Part shown: positions 1 to 5,130 of the stretch, piece by piece
Layout: every line of letters starts with the position of its first letter
How positions within the stretch are numbered: the first letter of the stretch is position 1
NCBI GenBank assembly: GCA_020442225.1
Contig: JAGRKR010000353.1
Location: 1-5,866 of the forward strand
Direction of reading: 5' to 3'
DNA: 5,866 nucleotides
From: Hyphomicrobiaceae bacterium
Lineage (GTDB): Bacteria > Pseudomonadota > Alphaproteobacteria > Rhizobiales > Hyphomicrobiaceae
Notes under the pieces: model-generated
Databases searched by the model: none
What the model was told of the DNA's origin: nothing
What the model saw: only the letters and a program-made list of their open reading frames with translations
Position numbers and translations under genes: made by a program

Positions 1-320
1 ACGTTGAGGCAGGTGTCGAGCACGTCCGAGGACGTCATGCCCTGGTGCACGAAACGCGCTTCCGGTCCCACCAGCTCGGCGAGGTGCGTGAGGAAGGCGA
101 TGACGTCGTGCTTGGTGACGCGCTCGATGTCGTCGATGCGGGCCACGTCGAACGTTGCCTTGGAGCCCTTCTCCCAGACGGCCGCTGCCGCCTCCTTGGG
201 CACGATGCCGAGGTCGGCCATGGCGTTGGCGGCGTGGGCCTCGATCTCGAACCAGATGCGGAAACGCGTCTCCGGCGACCAGATGGCGGCCATCTCGGGG
301 CGGCTGTAGCGTGGGATCAT
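1..320 (-). CDS. purB: Adenylosuccinate lyase, N-terminal part (runs off the left edge)
   Basis: Adenylosuccinate lyase acts twice in purine synthesis in the cytoplasm: it splits SAICAR to AICAR plus fumarate, and adenylosuccinate to AMP plus fumarate. The first 106 codons are present. The start MIPRYSRPEMAAIW is the typical beginning of the bacterial enzyme. It is followed by a helical N-terminal domain with TKHDVIAF (residues 69-76, with the family's conserved His at 71) and VHQGMTSSDVLDTCLN (91-106), the conserved substrate-binding TSSDV loop of the fumarase/aspartase superfamily. The ATG at 320 was chosen because the family's conserved N-terminus begins exactly there; the Shine-Dalgarno match upstream is weak (CAGGA about 13 bases before the start). 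The gene diverges from the oxidoreductase at 471. The reading frame is intact up to the window edge, so the truncation is only the window limit. Confidence 0.96.
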   Translation of the reverse strand, partial: MIPRYSRPEMAAIWSPETRFRIWFEIEAHAANAMADLGIVPKEAAAAVWEKGSKATFDVARIDDIERVTKHDVIAFLTHLAELVGPEARFVHQGMTSSDVLDTCLN

Positions 321-470
321 GTGATGTCTCTATCCTGTCGGCGCCTGGACGCGGTGGAGACTTGGCGTAGCAAACGCCGGGACTTGCAGCAACCGGCCGG
401 CGGGTGCTTTCAAGGCGTTTTGGGCCTTTGGCGCCGTATTGGGGAAACAGGGACGCGGGGATGAACGGGC
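321..470. promoter_or_regulatory. Divergent intergenic spacer between purB and the oxidoreductase
   Basis: This 150-bp gap lies between two start codons that point away from each other, so it should carry the promoters of both genes. No box matches consensus well. Towards purB the best -35-like hexamer is TTGAAA (413-408, minus), without a convincing -10. A 7-bp inverted repeat, AAACGCC at 372-378 and GGCGTTT at 414-420, is separated by 35 bases and could be an operator or chance. Near the right end, AGGGA (449-453) and GGGGA (457-461) are possible ribosome binding sites. The regulatory role is inferred from gene orientation. Confidence 0.45.
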
Positions 471-1724
471 ATGTCTGAGCGGGCCGACGTCCTGGTGCTC
501 GGCGCTGGCGCGGTCGGCGTCCCGGTGGCCCTGCGCCTGCAGCAGCGCGGCCGCTCGGTGGTGCTGGCCGACCGGCGGGGCATTGCCGAGGAAACCTCGT
601 TCGGCAACGCCGGCATCATCCAGCGCGAGGGCATCGTGCCCTACATGTTCCCGCGCGCCTGGGCGAAGCTCGTCCGCTACGCGTTGAAGCGGGGCACGGA
701 GGCCAATTATCATGTCGCAGCCTTGCCGCGCCTCGCGCCCTGGCTCTGGCACTATTGGCGGGCGTCGTCCCCCGAACGCGCTGCGGCGAGCGCGCGGGCG
801 CTGATGCCGCTCATCGTGCGCTGCATCGACGAGCACATGGCGCTGATGCGCGCCGCCGGGGTGGAAGCCATGGCGCGCCCGACCGGATACCTGAAGCTCT
901 ATCGCAGCGAGGCCCGGCTCGCCGAGGCGCTGCGCTCCGATGCCGACGAGCATAGCCGTTACGGCGTCAATTTCCGCCATCTGGAGACAGCAGACCTCGC
1001 GGCGCTGGAACCGTCGCTCGTCACGGACCGGCTGGCGGGCGCCATCCATATGCCCGATCCCGTCACCGTGACCGATCCGCGGGGGCTGTTACAGGCCTAT
1101 GGCGCGCAGTTCGAGGCCGGCGGCGGCAGGGTCGCGCGTGCGGACGCGCGGACGCTCGCCCGAGATGGAGAGGGCTGGCAGATCGCGGGCGAGAGCGGGG
1201 CCATCCGGGCGCGCGAGGTGGTCGTGGCGCTCGGACCCTGGTCCACCGATTTCCTCGCACGGTTTGCCAAGCGCCTGCCGATGGCGGCAAAGCGCGGCTA
1301 TCACCGGCACTATGGCCCGGCCGGCACGACGCGGCTCGGCCGCCCGGTGATCGATGTCGAGCACGGCTACGTGCTGGCACCGATGACGCAGGGCATCCGC
1401 CTGACGACGGGCGCCGAGTTCGCCCTGCGAGACGCACCGGCGAGCCCGCGCCAGCTCGCACTGGCCGAGCCGCGTGCCCGCGAGATCCTGCCGCTGGCCG
1501 GTCCGATCGAGCCGACCCCCTGGCTCGGGGCGCGGCCGTGCTTTCCCGACATGCTGCCGGCCATCGGCCCATTGCCTGGCGTCCCGGGCCTGTGGTTGTG
1601 CTGCGGACACCAGCATCTCGGGCTGACGCTCGGGCCGGTCTCCGCCCGCCTGCTCGCCGAGATGATGACCGGTGCCGCGCCATTCACCGATGCGACGCCC
1701 TATCGCGTGGAGCGCTTCGCCTAG
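471..1724 (+). CDS. FAD-dependent oxidoreductase, D-amino-acid dehydrogenase (DadA) type
   Basis: A 417-residue flavoprotein of the DAO/DadA family (COG0665 type), expected to oxidise a D-amino acid, or an amine or imino acid such as hydroxyproline, to an imino product and pass electrons from FAD to the respiratory chain. Residues 6-16 form the beta strand and dinucleotide-binding glycines (GAGAVG at 11-16), and D34 sits where the FAD ribose is normally bound. ETSFGNAG (41-48) is the hallmark loop of DadA-like proteins. EVVVALGPWS (249-258), KRGYHRHYG (274-282) and GHQHLGLTLGP (379-389) are further family motifs. Length is normal for the family. The ATG at 471 was chosen because the Rossmann strand follows at once and GGGGA lies 9 bases upstream. 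It converges on the 74-residue gene, sharing the stop bases CTAG. The substrate cannot be read from sequence, so no gene symbol is given. Confidence 0.92.
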   Translation: MSERADVLVLGAGAVGVPVALRLQQRGRSVVLADRRGIAEETSFGNAGIIQREGIVPYMFPRAWAKLVRYALKRGTEANYHVAALPRLAPWLWHYWRASSPERAAASARALMPLIVRCIDEHMALMRAAGVEAMARPTGYLKLYRSEARLAEALRSDADEHSRYGVNFRHLETADLAALEPSLVTDRLAGAIHMPDPVTVTDPRGLLQAYGAQFEAGGGRVARADARTLARDGEGWQIAGESGAIRAREVVVALGPWSTDFLARFAKRLPMAAKRGYHRHYGPAGTTRLGRPVIDVEHGYVLAPMTQGIRLTTGAEFALRDAPASPRQLALAEPRAREILPLAGPIEPTPWLGARPCFPDMLPAIGPLPGVPGLWLCCGHQHLGLTLGPVSARLLAEMMTGAAPFTDATPYRVERFA

Positions 1725-1945
1725 ACGCGATGCAGATCGCGCCGCAGGATCGGCCGCGGCATGGACCGGCAGCCGCGCCATGGCCCTTCCCATTGACCGC
1801 CGCCGGCGAGACAGGCGGCAACCTGCCGCTCGACATGTCCCTGGTAGACGAGCAGGCCGGCGAGCGCCGCCGTCACCAGCACCGCCGCGACGGCCATGGC
1901 GCGCAGCCGCCGTGCCGGCTCGGGCGTGGTGCGGGTGGGCCTCAT
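1721..1945 (-). CDS. Small single-pass membrane protein, unknown function, coupled to the P1-family hydrolase
   Basis: A 74-residue protein whose ATG (1945-1943) overlaps the TGA of the upstream hydrolase as ATGA, the usual sign of translational coupling. The N-terminus is basic (MRPTRTTPEPARRLR, 1-15). One hydrophobic stretch follows at about 16-34 (AMAVAAVLVTAALAGLLVY), and the rest is probably periplasmic. That tail contains CLAGGGQWEGPWRGC (45-59): two cysteines flanking Gly-Gly-Gly-x-Trp. This resembles the Cys...GG.W...Cys pattern found in many tiny exported hypothetical proteins of proteobacteria, where a disulfide is plausible. I do not recognise a named family. The frame extends upstream inside the hydrolase gene, but that part is an out-of-frame shadow; the overlap ATG is the sensible start. 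The stop at 1721-1723 overlaps the stop of the convergent oxidoreductase. It could be an anchor or partner of the hydrolase, or merely co-transcribed. Confidence 0.72.
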   Translation of the reverse strand: MRPTRTTPEPARRLRAMAVAAVLVTAALAGLLVYQGHVERQVAACLAGGGQWEGPWRGCRSMPRPILRRDLHRV

Positions 1946-2928
1946 GGAAAGCGCTCGCAGTAGGCGGCCGGGCCATCGGGCAGGGCCGTCGCCGTATAGA
2001 CGGCGCGGGCGACGGCGCGCGCCAGGGTGTCGGCCGCATGGGCGCCGAGGCGGGCGAGGGTTGCCGGCTCGTCTGCGCAGGCAGCCTTTGCCGTGGCAAG
2101 GGCGAAGACCGTGTCGCCGTCGAGGGGGGCATGGACCGGGTGGATCGCCCGCGCGAGGCCGGTCTGGGCCATCATCGCGAGGCGCTGGGCGCCTGCGTGG
2201 GAGAGCGTGGCATCCGTCGCCACGATGGCGATGGTGGTGTTGGCGCGGACGCCGCCCTTGAGTGCAGGCTCGGGCGGGGCTGGCAAGCGTGCCGGCCAGC
2301 CGTGACCGCCGAATTCGCGATCCCGCTCGAAGGGCGCCGCCCAGAAGTGGTGTGTGTCGGCGATCGTCACCCGTCCCATGGCGTTGACGGCGACGAGGGC
2401 GCCGACGGTGAAGCCCTCGGGCGTCATGTGCGAGGCACTCCCGAGCCCGCCCTTGAGGTTCTCCGTGGTGGCACCGTAGCCGGCCCCGGCCGTGCCGAGG
2501 GCGAAGTCGGCGGCGGCCGCATCGCACGCCTGCCAGGCCATGTCCTGATAGGGCGGACGTCGCCCCCATGCCTTGTCGCCGCCGTTCAGGAGATCGAACA
2601 GGATCGCCTGCGGCACGATCGGCACCTTGACGCCGCCGACCGCAAAGCCGATGCCGCGCCCGCGCAGCCAGGCCTGCGCGCCGGTGGCGGCGTCGAGGCC
2701 GAACGCCGAGCCGCCCGACAGCACGATGGCGTGGACGCGTTCGACGGTCGAGGCCAGCGCGATGGCGTCCGTCTCGCGCGTGCCCGGCCCGCCCCCGCGC
2801 ACATCGACCGCGGCGACGCAGGGCGCTTCGGGCAGGAGCACCGTGACCCCGGAGCGCAACCGCGCGTCCTCGGCATTGCCGACCCGAAGGCCTGCAACGT
2901 CGGTGATGAGGTTGCGACGTGCGGTCAT
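1942..2928 (-). CDS. P1/DmpA-family (peptidase family S58) self-processing Ntn hydrolase, NylC-like
   Basis: A 328-residue amide hydrolase of the DmpA/BapA/NylC fold, whose members are made as inactive precursors and cleave themselves so that a Ser or Thr becomes the new N-terminal nucleophile. Seen here: RNLITDVAGLRVGN (5-18), the conserved family start; GGSAFGLDAA (72-81); YGATTENLKGG (151-161); VAVNAMG (179-185); the probable cleavage site Asn230/Thr231 within RANTTIAIVATDA; and LDGD with Asp270 and Asp272. Cleavage would give about 230- and 98-residue chains. Asn/Thr at the cut and Asp at +39 and +41 match the NylC nylon-oligomer hydrolase as I recall it, whereas DmpA uses Gly/Ser. The substrate is likely a small peptide or cyclic or linear amide. 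No signal peptide is visible, so it is probably cytoplasmic. The start at 2928 has AGGGAG (2940-2935) 6 bases upstream. The frame is open back to 3054, but those 42 extra residues have no family resemblance. The coupled 74-residue gene follows. Confidence 0.92.
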   Translation of the reverse strand: MTARRNLITDVAGLRVGNAEDARLRSGVTVLLPEAPCVAAVDVRGGGPGTRETDAIALASTVERVHAIVLSGGSAFGLDAATGAQAWLRGRGIGFAVGGVKVPIVPQAILFDLLNGGDKAWGRRPPYQDMAWQACDAAAADFALGTAGAGYGATTENLKGGLGSASHMTPEGFTVGALVAVNAMGRVTIADTHHFWAAPFERDREFGGHGWPARLPAPPEPALKGGVRANTTIAIVATDATLSHAGAQRLAMMAQTGLARAIHPVHAPLDGDTVFALATAKAACADEPATLARLGAHAADTLARAVARAVYTATALPDGPAAYCERFP

Positions 2929-3139
2929 GGTGCGCTCCCTGGCGACGGGCGAGCGTCGCAGAGCCGCCACCTCGCCGTCAATGGGCCGTCCCGGAACCCC
3001 CTGCGGGGAGCCGTGACGCGGTGTCCCGAAATCAGAATCACTCCGCGATCTCAATGCCGAGAGGAAAGGGGATCATACGTGAGATTTCTTTCGGCGACGA
3101 AATGAGCTTTGAACACAGGGGCTCTTGAGAGACGCAAGC

Positions 3140-3157
3140 GGAGGCATACTTGCCTCC
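3140..3157 (+). promoter_or_regulatory. Leader hairpin whose 3' arm can also pair with the Shine-Dalgarno of the 67-residue gene
   Basis: GGAGGCA (3140-3146), loop TACT, and TGCCTCC (3151-3157) form a perfect 7-bp stem with a 4-base loop. The 3' arm continues as CCTCCT (3153-3158), the exact complement of AGGAGG (3239-3244) in the ribosome binding site of the gene at 3251. It is followed by GG (3159-3160), which can pair with CC (3236-3237) across one bulged A. The two pairings exclude each other. The base complementarity is visible; a regulatory switch is inference. No T-run follows, so it is not a typical terminator. Confidence 0.4.
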
Positions 3158-3237
3158 TGGTGATGCACGAACGGCCGGACCCATGCCCATGCGGCGAAGA
3201 CAGGGGGTGGAGGCGCGGCCGGCATCGCCTGGAATCC

Positions 3238-3245
3238 AAGGAGGT
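3238..3245 (+). promoter_or_regulatory. Near-perfect Shine-Dalgarno sequence for the 67-residue gene
   Basis: AAGGAGGT sits 5 bases before the ATG at 3251 and is fully complementary to the 3' end of 16S rRNA. It is much the strongest ribosome binding site in the window and fixes the start of an otherwise unrecognised small gene. It is also the target of the possible anti-Shine-Dalgarno pairing with CCTCCT at 3153-3158. Confidence 0.85.
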
Positions 3246-3250
3246 ACAGG

Positions 3251-3454
3251 ATGAAAGTGGAAACAGTGCGCGCCGAGCTGACGGCGCTCGTCAATCGAGC
3301 GGCAGACCGCCAGATCGAGTGGCGTGACGCCTACGAGCGCGTGCACGGCCGCCTGAGCGAGATCCGGCGCGCCGGTCTCGACGTGCCCGACGATCTCGCG
3401 CGCATGGAGCGGCAGATCGCGACCGAATGCGTGTCGGAATCCCAGGGCCGCTGA
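3251..3454 (+). CDS. Hypothetical small charged helical protein (67 residues)
   Basis: I do not recognise this gene. It encodes 67 residues beginning MKVETVRAELTALVNRAADR. The protein is rich in Arg, Glu, Asp and Ala, has no signal peptide or membrane segment, and reads as two amphipathic helices: roughly residues 3-40, then a turn at GLDVPDD (42-48), then a shorter helix to about 60. Its single cysteine is in the tail ATECVSESQGR (57-67). Evidence that it is real: the near-perfect ribosome binding site AAGGAGGT 5 bases upstream, protein-like composition with a G/C-rich third position, and a strong terminator 45 bases after the stop. It stands alone on the plus strand, with a long leader before it and convergent livK after it. 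A small cytoplasmic regulator or structural protein is possible but unsupported. Confidence 0.72.
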   Translation: MKVETVRAELTALVNRAADRQIEWRDAYERVHGRLSEIRRAGLDVPDDLARMERQIATECVSESQGR

Positions 3455-3498
3455 GCGGTCGACGCATCCCACGGCCCGGCCACCCCAGCCCCGCAAAC

Positions 3499-3536
3499 AC
3501 GTGCCCCGGCCCGTCGTGCGACAGGCCGGGGCACGT
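3499..3536. terminator. Bidirectional hairpin terminator between the 67-residue gene and livK
   Basis: ACGTGCCCCGGCC (3499-3511) and GGCCGGGGCACGT (3524-3536) form a perfect 13-bp stem. After a C/A mismatch (3512/3523), GTC/GAC adds three more pairs around a GTGC loop. The plus strand continues with CGTTT and the minus strand with GTTTG, so the T-tracts are short. It lies between two converging stops (3454 plus, 3551 minus), the expected place for a shared terminator. The stem is certain; intrinsic termination efficiency is inferred. Confidence 0.8.
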
Positions 3537-3550
3537 CGTTTCGGAGAGGC

Positions 3551-4651
3551 TTATTTCACCTCGTCGTACTTGCCGTCCTTCCACACGTACCAGACGTAGT
3601 TGCGGTCGGACACGACATCGCCCTTCTTGTCGTACTTGATGGTGCCGATGGCGGTCTGCCACGTGCCGGCCTTGAGGGTCTTGGCGACAACCTTCGGGTC
3701 CGTCGTCTTGGCCTTGGCGACGGCCTGCGCCCAAGCCTGAATGGCAGCGTAGGTATAGAGCGTGTAGCCCTCGACCGGCTTCTTCGCGGCCTTGAGGCGA
3801 GCCACCAGCTCCTTGTTGGCCGGCAGGTTCTCGGCCTTCGGCGAGAAGGTGATCAGGGTGCCCTGGCCGTCCTTGCCCGTGATGCCCCAGTACTGCTCGG
3901 TCGCCAGCGCGTCACCGGAGATGAGCTGCGAGGTCATGCCCTGCTGGCGCATGGTGCGCAGGATCGAGCCGGCCTCACTGTGATAGCCACCGACGTAGAC
4001 GACATCGATCTTGCGCTGCTTCATCTTGGAGACGAGAGCCGTGAAATCCTTGTCGCCCTTGGTGTAGGCCTCGTACAGCGTCTCCTTCAGGCCGGCCTTG
4101 CGCATGGCCTTGCGGGTCTCGTCGGCGAGCCCCTTACCGTACGTGGTCTTGTCGTGCAGGATGGCGACGCGCTTGCCCTTGTAGGTCTTGGCGATATAGC
4201 GGCCGGCGAGCGTGCCCTGCTGGTCGTCGCGACCGCAGGTGCGGAAGGTGTTCCACGAGCCCTTGTCGGTGAAGGTCGGGTTGGTGGAGGCCGGTGTGAT
4301 CTGCAGAATGCCAGCCTTGGTGTAGACCTTGGAGGCTGGGATCGAGCTCGACGAGCAGAAGTGACCGGCCACGAACACGACCTTGTTGCCCACGAACTTC
4401 TGGGCGATGGAGGTGGCCTGCTTCGGATCGCAGGCGTCGTCCTCGACGAAGAGGCGGACCTTGCGACCGAGAATGCCGCCCTTGGCATTGATGTCGGCGA
4501 CGGCTGCCTCGGCGCCGGCCCTCATCTGTTCGCCGAAGGCCGCCTCGCCGCCCGAGATTGGACCGCCGAGACCGATGTGAATGTCCTGCGCAACGGCCGC
4601 GCTGCCGCTGCCGAGGACGAACGCGAGTAGCGCCAGTGTCAGTCGTTTCAT
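3551..4651 (-). CDS. livK: Branched-chain amino acid ABC transporter, periplasmic substrate-binding protein
   Basis: A 366-residue type I periplasmic binding protein of the LivK/LivJ (Peripla_BP_6) family, which captures leucine, isoleucine, valine or related amino acids and delivers them to the LivHM permease. The signal peptide is clear: MKRLTLALLAFVLGSGSAAV followed by AQ, with cleavage likely after A21. The mature protein starts QDIHIGLGGPISG, a typical first strand. AGAEAAVADINAKGGILGRK (45-64) and VEDDACDP (69-76) are family hallmarks. Cys74 and Cys99 (GHFCSSSS, 96-103) probably form the usual disulfide. TPASTNPTFTDKG (119-131) and RTCGRDDQQG (137-146) line the ligand cleft region. Length is standard. 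The start at 4651 has TGGGAG (4663-4658) 6 bases upstream. It follows livF and the DUF6867-like gene after a 128-bp gap, so it may have its own promoter and higher expression. Exact ligand preference cannot be read. Confidence 0.95.
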   Translation of the reverse strand: MKRLTLALLAFVLGSGSAAVAQDIHIGLGGPISGGEAAFGEQMRAGAEAAVADINAKGGILGRKVRLFVEDDACDPKQATSIAQKFVGNKVVFVAGHFCSSSSIPASKVYTKAGILQITPASTNPTFTDKGSWNTFRTCGRDDQQGTLAGRYIAKTYKGKRVAILHDKTTYGKGLADETRKAMRKAGLKETLYEAYTKGDKDFTALVSKMKQRKIDVVYVGGYHSEAGSILRTMRQQGMTSQLISGDALATEQYWGITGKDGQGTLITFSPKAENLPANKELVARLKAAKKPVEGYTLYTYAAIQAWAQAVAKAKTTDPKVVAKTLKAGTWQTAIGTIKYDKKGDVVSDRNYVWYVWKDGKYDEVK

Positions 4652-4779
4652 GCCATGCTCCCATTGAAAGGTCGCGAGGGGTGTGACGTTCGGGCGGCGG
4701 ATGTCGACCGGCCGATGCCCGGATTGAACCCTGCTTTGAGGGCGCTGTCACGGTGAAAAGCCGGAAGTGTCGCCTGCTT
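4652..4779 (-). promoter_or_regulatory. Intergenic gap upstream of livK, possible promoter region
   Basis: This 128-bp gap between the DUF6867-like gene and livK contrasts with the overlapping genes just upstream, and suggests a separate promoter or an mRNA-processing site for the binding protein, which is usually needed in excess. I find no convincing -35/-10 pair. TTGAAA occurs near the upstream end (minus, about 4783-4778), with no good -10 at the right distance. A weak hairpin (AAAGC/GCTTT, 4756-4780) overlaps the upstream stop codon. The only clear element is TGGGAG before the livK start. Confidence 0.35.
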
Positions 4780-5130
4780 TCAACGCCCCGTGTTCCGTTC
4801 CCGCCAGGTCAGCGGACTGGTCGCCTCGTAGAGCCAGTAGTACTGCCGGGCCATCTGCTGCACGCGGGTCGTGCGGAAACCGAGCCCCGCGGCGACGATC
4901 AGTGTCGCGGTGTCGACGATGTAGTAGTGGAGGGAGAGCAGGGTGCCGTCGAGCAGGGCGAAGTGCAGAAAGCGGATCGCGGCGCCGAGCAGCAGCATGT
5001 AGAAGGCCACGCGCAGGAACGGCTTCCAGACGAGCGCCAGCCCCCGGCCGGCCATCCAGGCCGCCCCCCCACCGAGCAGAAGCGTCAGGATCAGGTACTG
5101 CCAGATCGAGTTTTCCCAGATCAGGCTCAT
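4780..5130 (-). CDS. DUF6867-like small membrane protein of the liv operon
   Basis: A 116-residue inner-membrane protein that I recognise as resembling the DUF6867 family found beside liv genes in Hyphomicrobiales; this is from memory, not a search. There are three hydrophobic segments, at about 11-33 (starting QYLILTLLLGGGAAWMAGRG), 37-59 and 68-85. Polar motifs between and after them include RFLHFALLDGTLLSLHYYIV (53-72) and GFRTTRVQQMARQYYWLYE (84-102), with a basic C-terminal tail probably in the cytoplasm. Its ATG (5130-5128) overlaps the livF TGA as ATGA, and its ribosome binding site (GAGGGG) lies within the last livF codons, so translation is probably coupled. That implies a role connected with the transporter, perhaps assembly or modulation, but no function is established that I know of. 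It is not a substitute for LivH or LivM, which are about three times longer. Confidence 0.85.
   Translation of the reverse strand: MSLIWENSIWQYLILTLLLGGGAAWMAGRGLALVWKPFLRVAFYMLLLGAAIRFLHFALLDGTLLSLHYYIVDTATLIVAAGLGFRTTRVQQMARQYYWLYEATSPLTWRERNTGR

Larger units (their letters stand above)
2929..3250. other. Non-coding region upstream of both the hydrolase and the 67-residue gene
   Basis: I see no convincing gene in these 322 bases. The gap separates two divergent genes, so promoters for both are expected. The stretch about 3030-3120 is clearly more A/T-rich than its surroundings, which fits promoter DNA. Towards the hydrolase, TATGAT (3077-3072, minus) is a fair -10 box with only a poor -35 (TTCGTC, 18-base gap), and TTGACG (minus, about 2983-2978) is a good -35 with a poor -10. 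Structures include CGG-AA-CCCC-CTGC-GGGG-AG-CCG (2992-3013); a TTTCG/CGAAA stem with a GCGA tetraloop (3089-3102); and the GGAGGCA hairpin at 3140-3157. Open frames crossing the region lack ribosome binding sites and protein-like composition. Confidence 0.5.

Noticed and set aside
1089..2132. Long minus-strand open frames opposite the oxidoreductase
   Set aside because: Low-complexity Arg/Ala/Pro-rich translation with no motif; the plus strand carries a full-length flavoprotein with all family motifs.
2993..3020. GGAACC as a possible general-stress (EcfG) sigma-factor -35 box
   Set aside because: No CGTT lies 16-17 bases downstream, so the two-part motif is not met.
2929..3054. A 42-residue N-terminal extension of the hydrolase to an ATG at 3054
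   Set aside because: The extension is not protein-like, and the family's conserved start begins right after the ATG at 2928, which has a good AGGGAG site.
1672..3105. A 477-codon plus-strand open frame opposite the hydrolase
   Set aside because: It lies antisense to a clearly recognisable P1-family hydrolase, has the Arg/Gly/Ala-rich composition of a high-GC shadow frame, and shows no domain.
3109..3327. Plus-strand frame overlapping the start of the 67-residue gene, including an internal ATG at 3163 (MHERPDPCPCGED)
   Set aside because: It needs a TTG start or an ATG without a properly spaced ribosome binding site, and it runs out of frame through the better supported gene.
3038..3496. A 152-codon minus-strand frame across the spacer and the 67-residue gene
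   Set aside because: No ribosome binding site, its start lies beside the terminator stem, and its composition looks like an antisense shadow.
4648..4656. Two-codon frame ATG-GCA-TGA just before livK
   Set aside because: The TGGGAG site is only 1 base from this ATG, too close for initiation; probably chance.
4756..4780. Possible terminator after the DUF6867-like gene (AAAGC/GCTTT with TTTC)
   Set aside because: The stem is only 5 bp plus 2 bp beyond a mismatch and overlaps the stop codon; too weak to list as a terminator.
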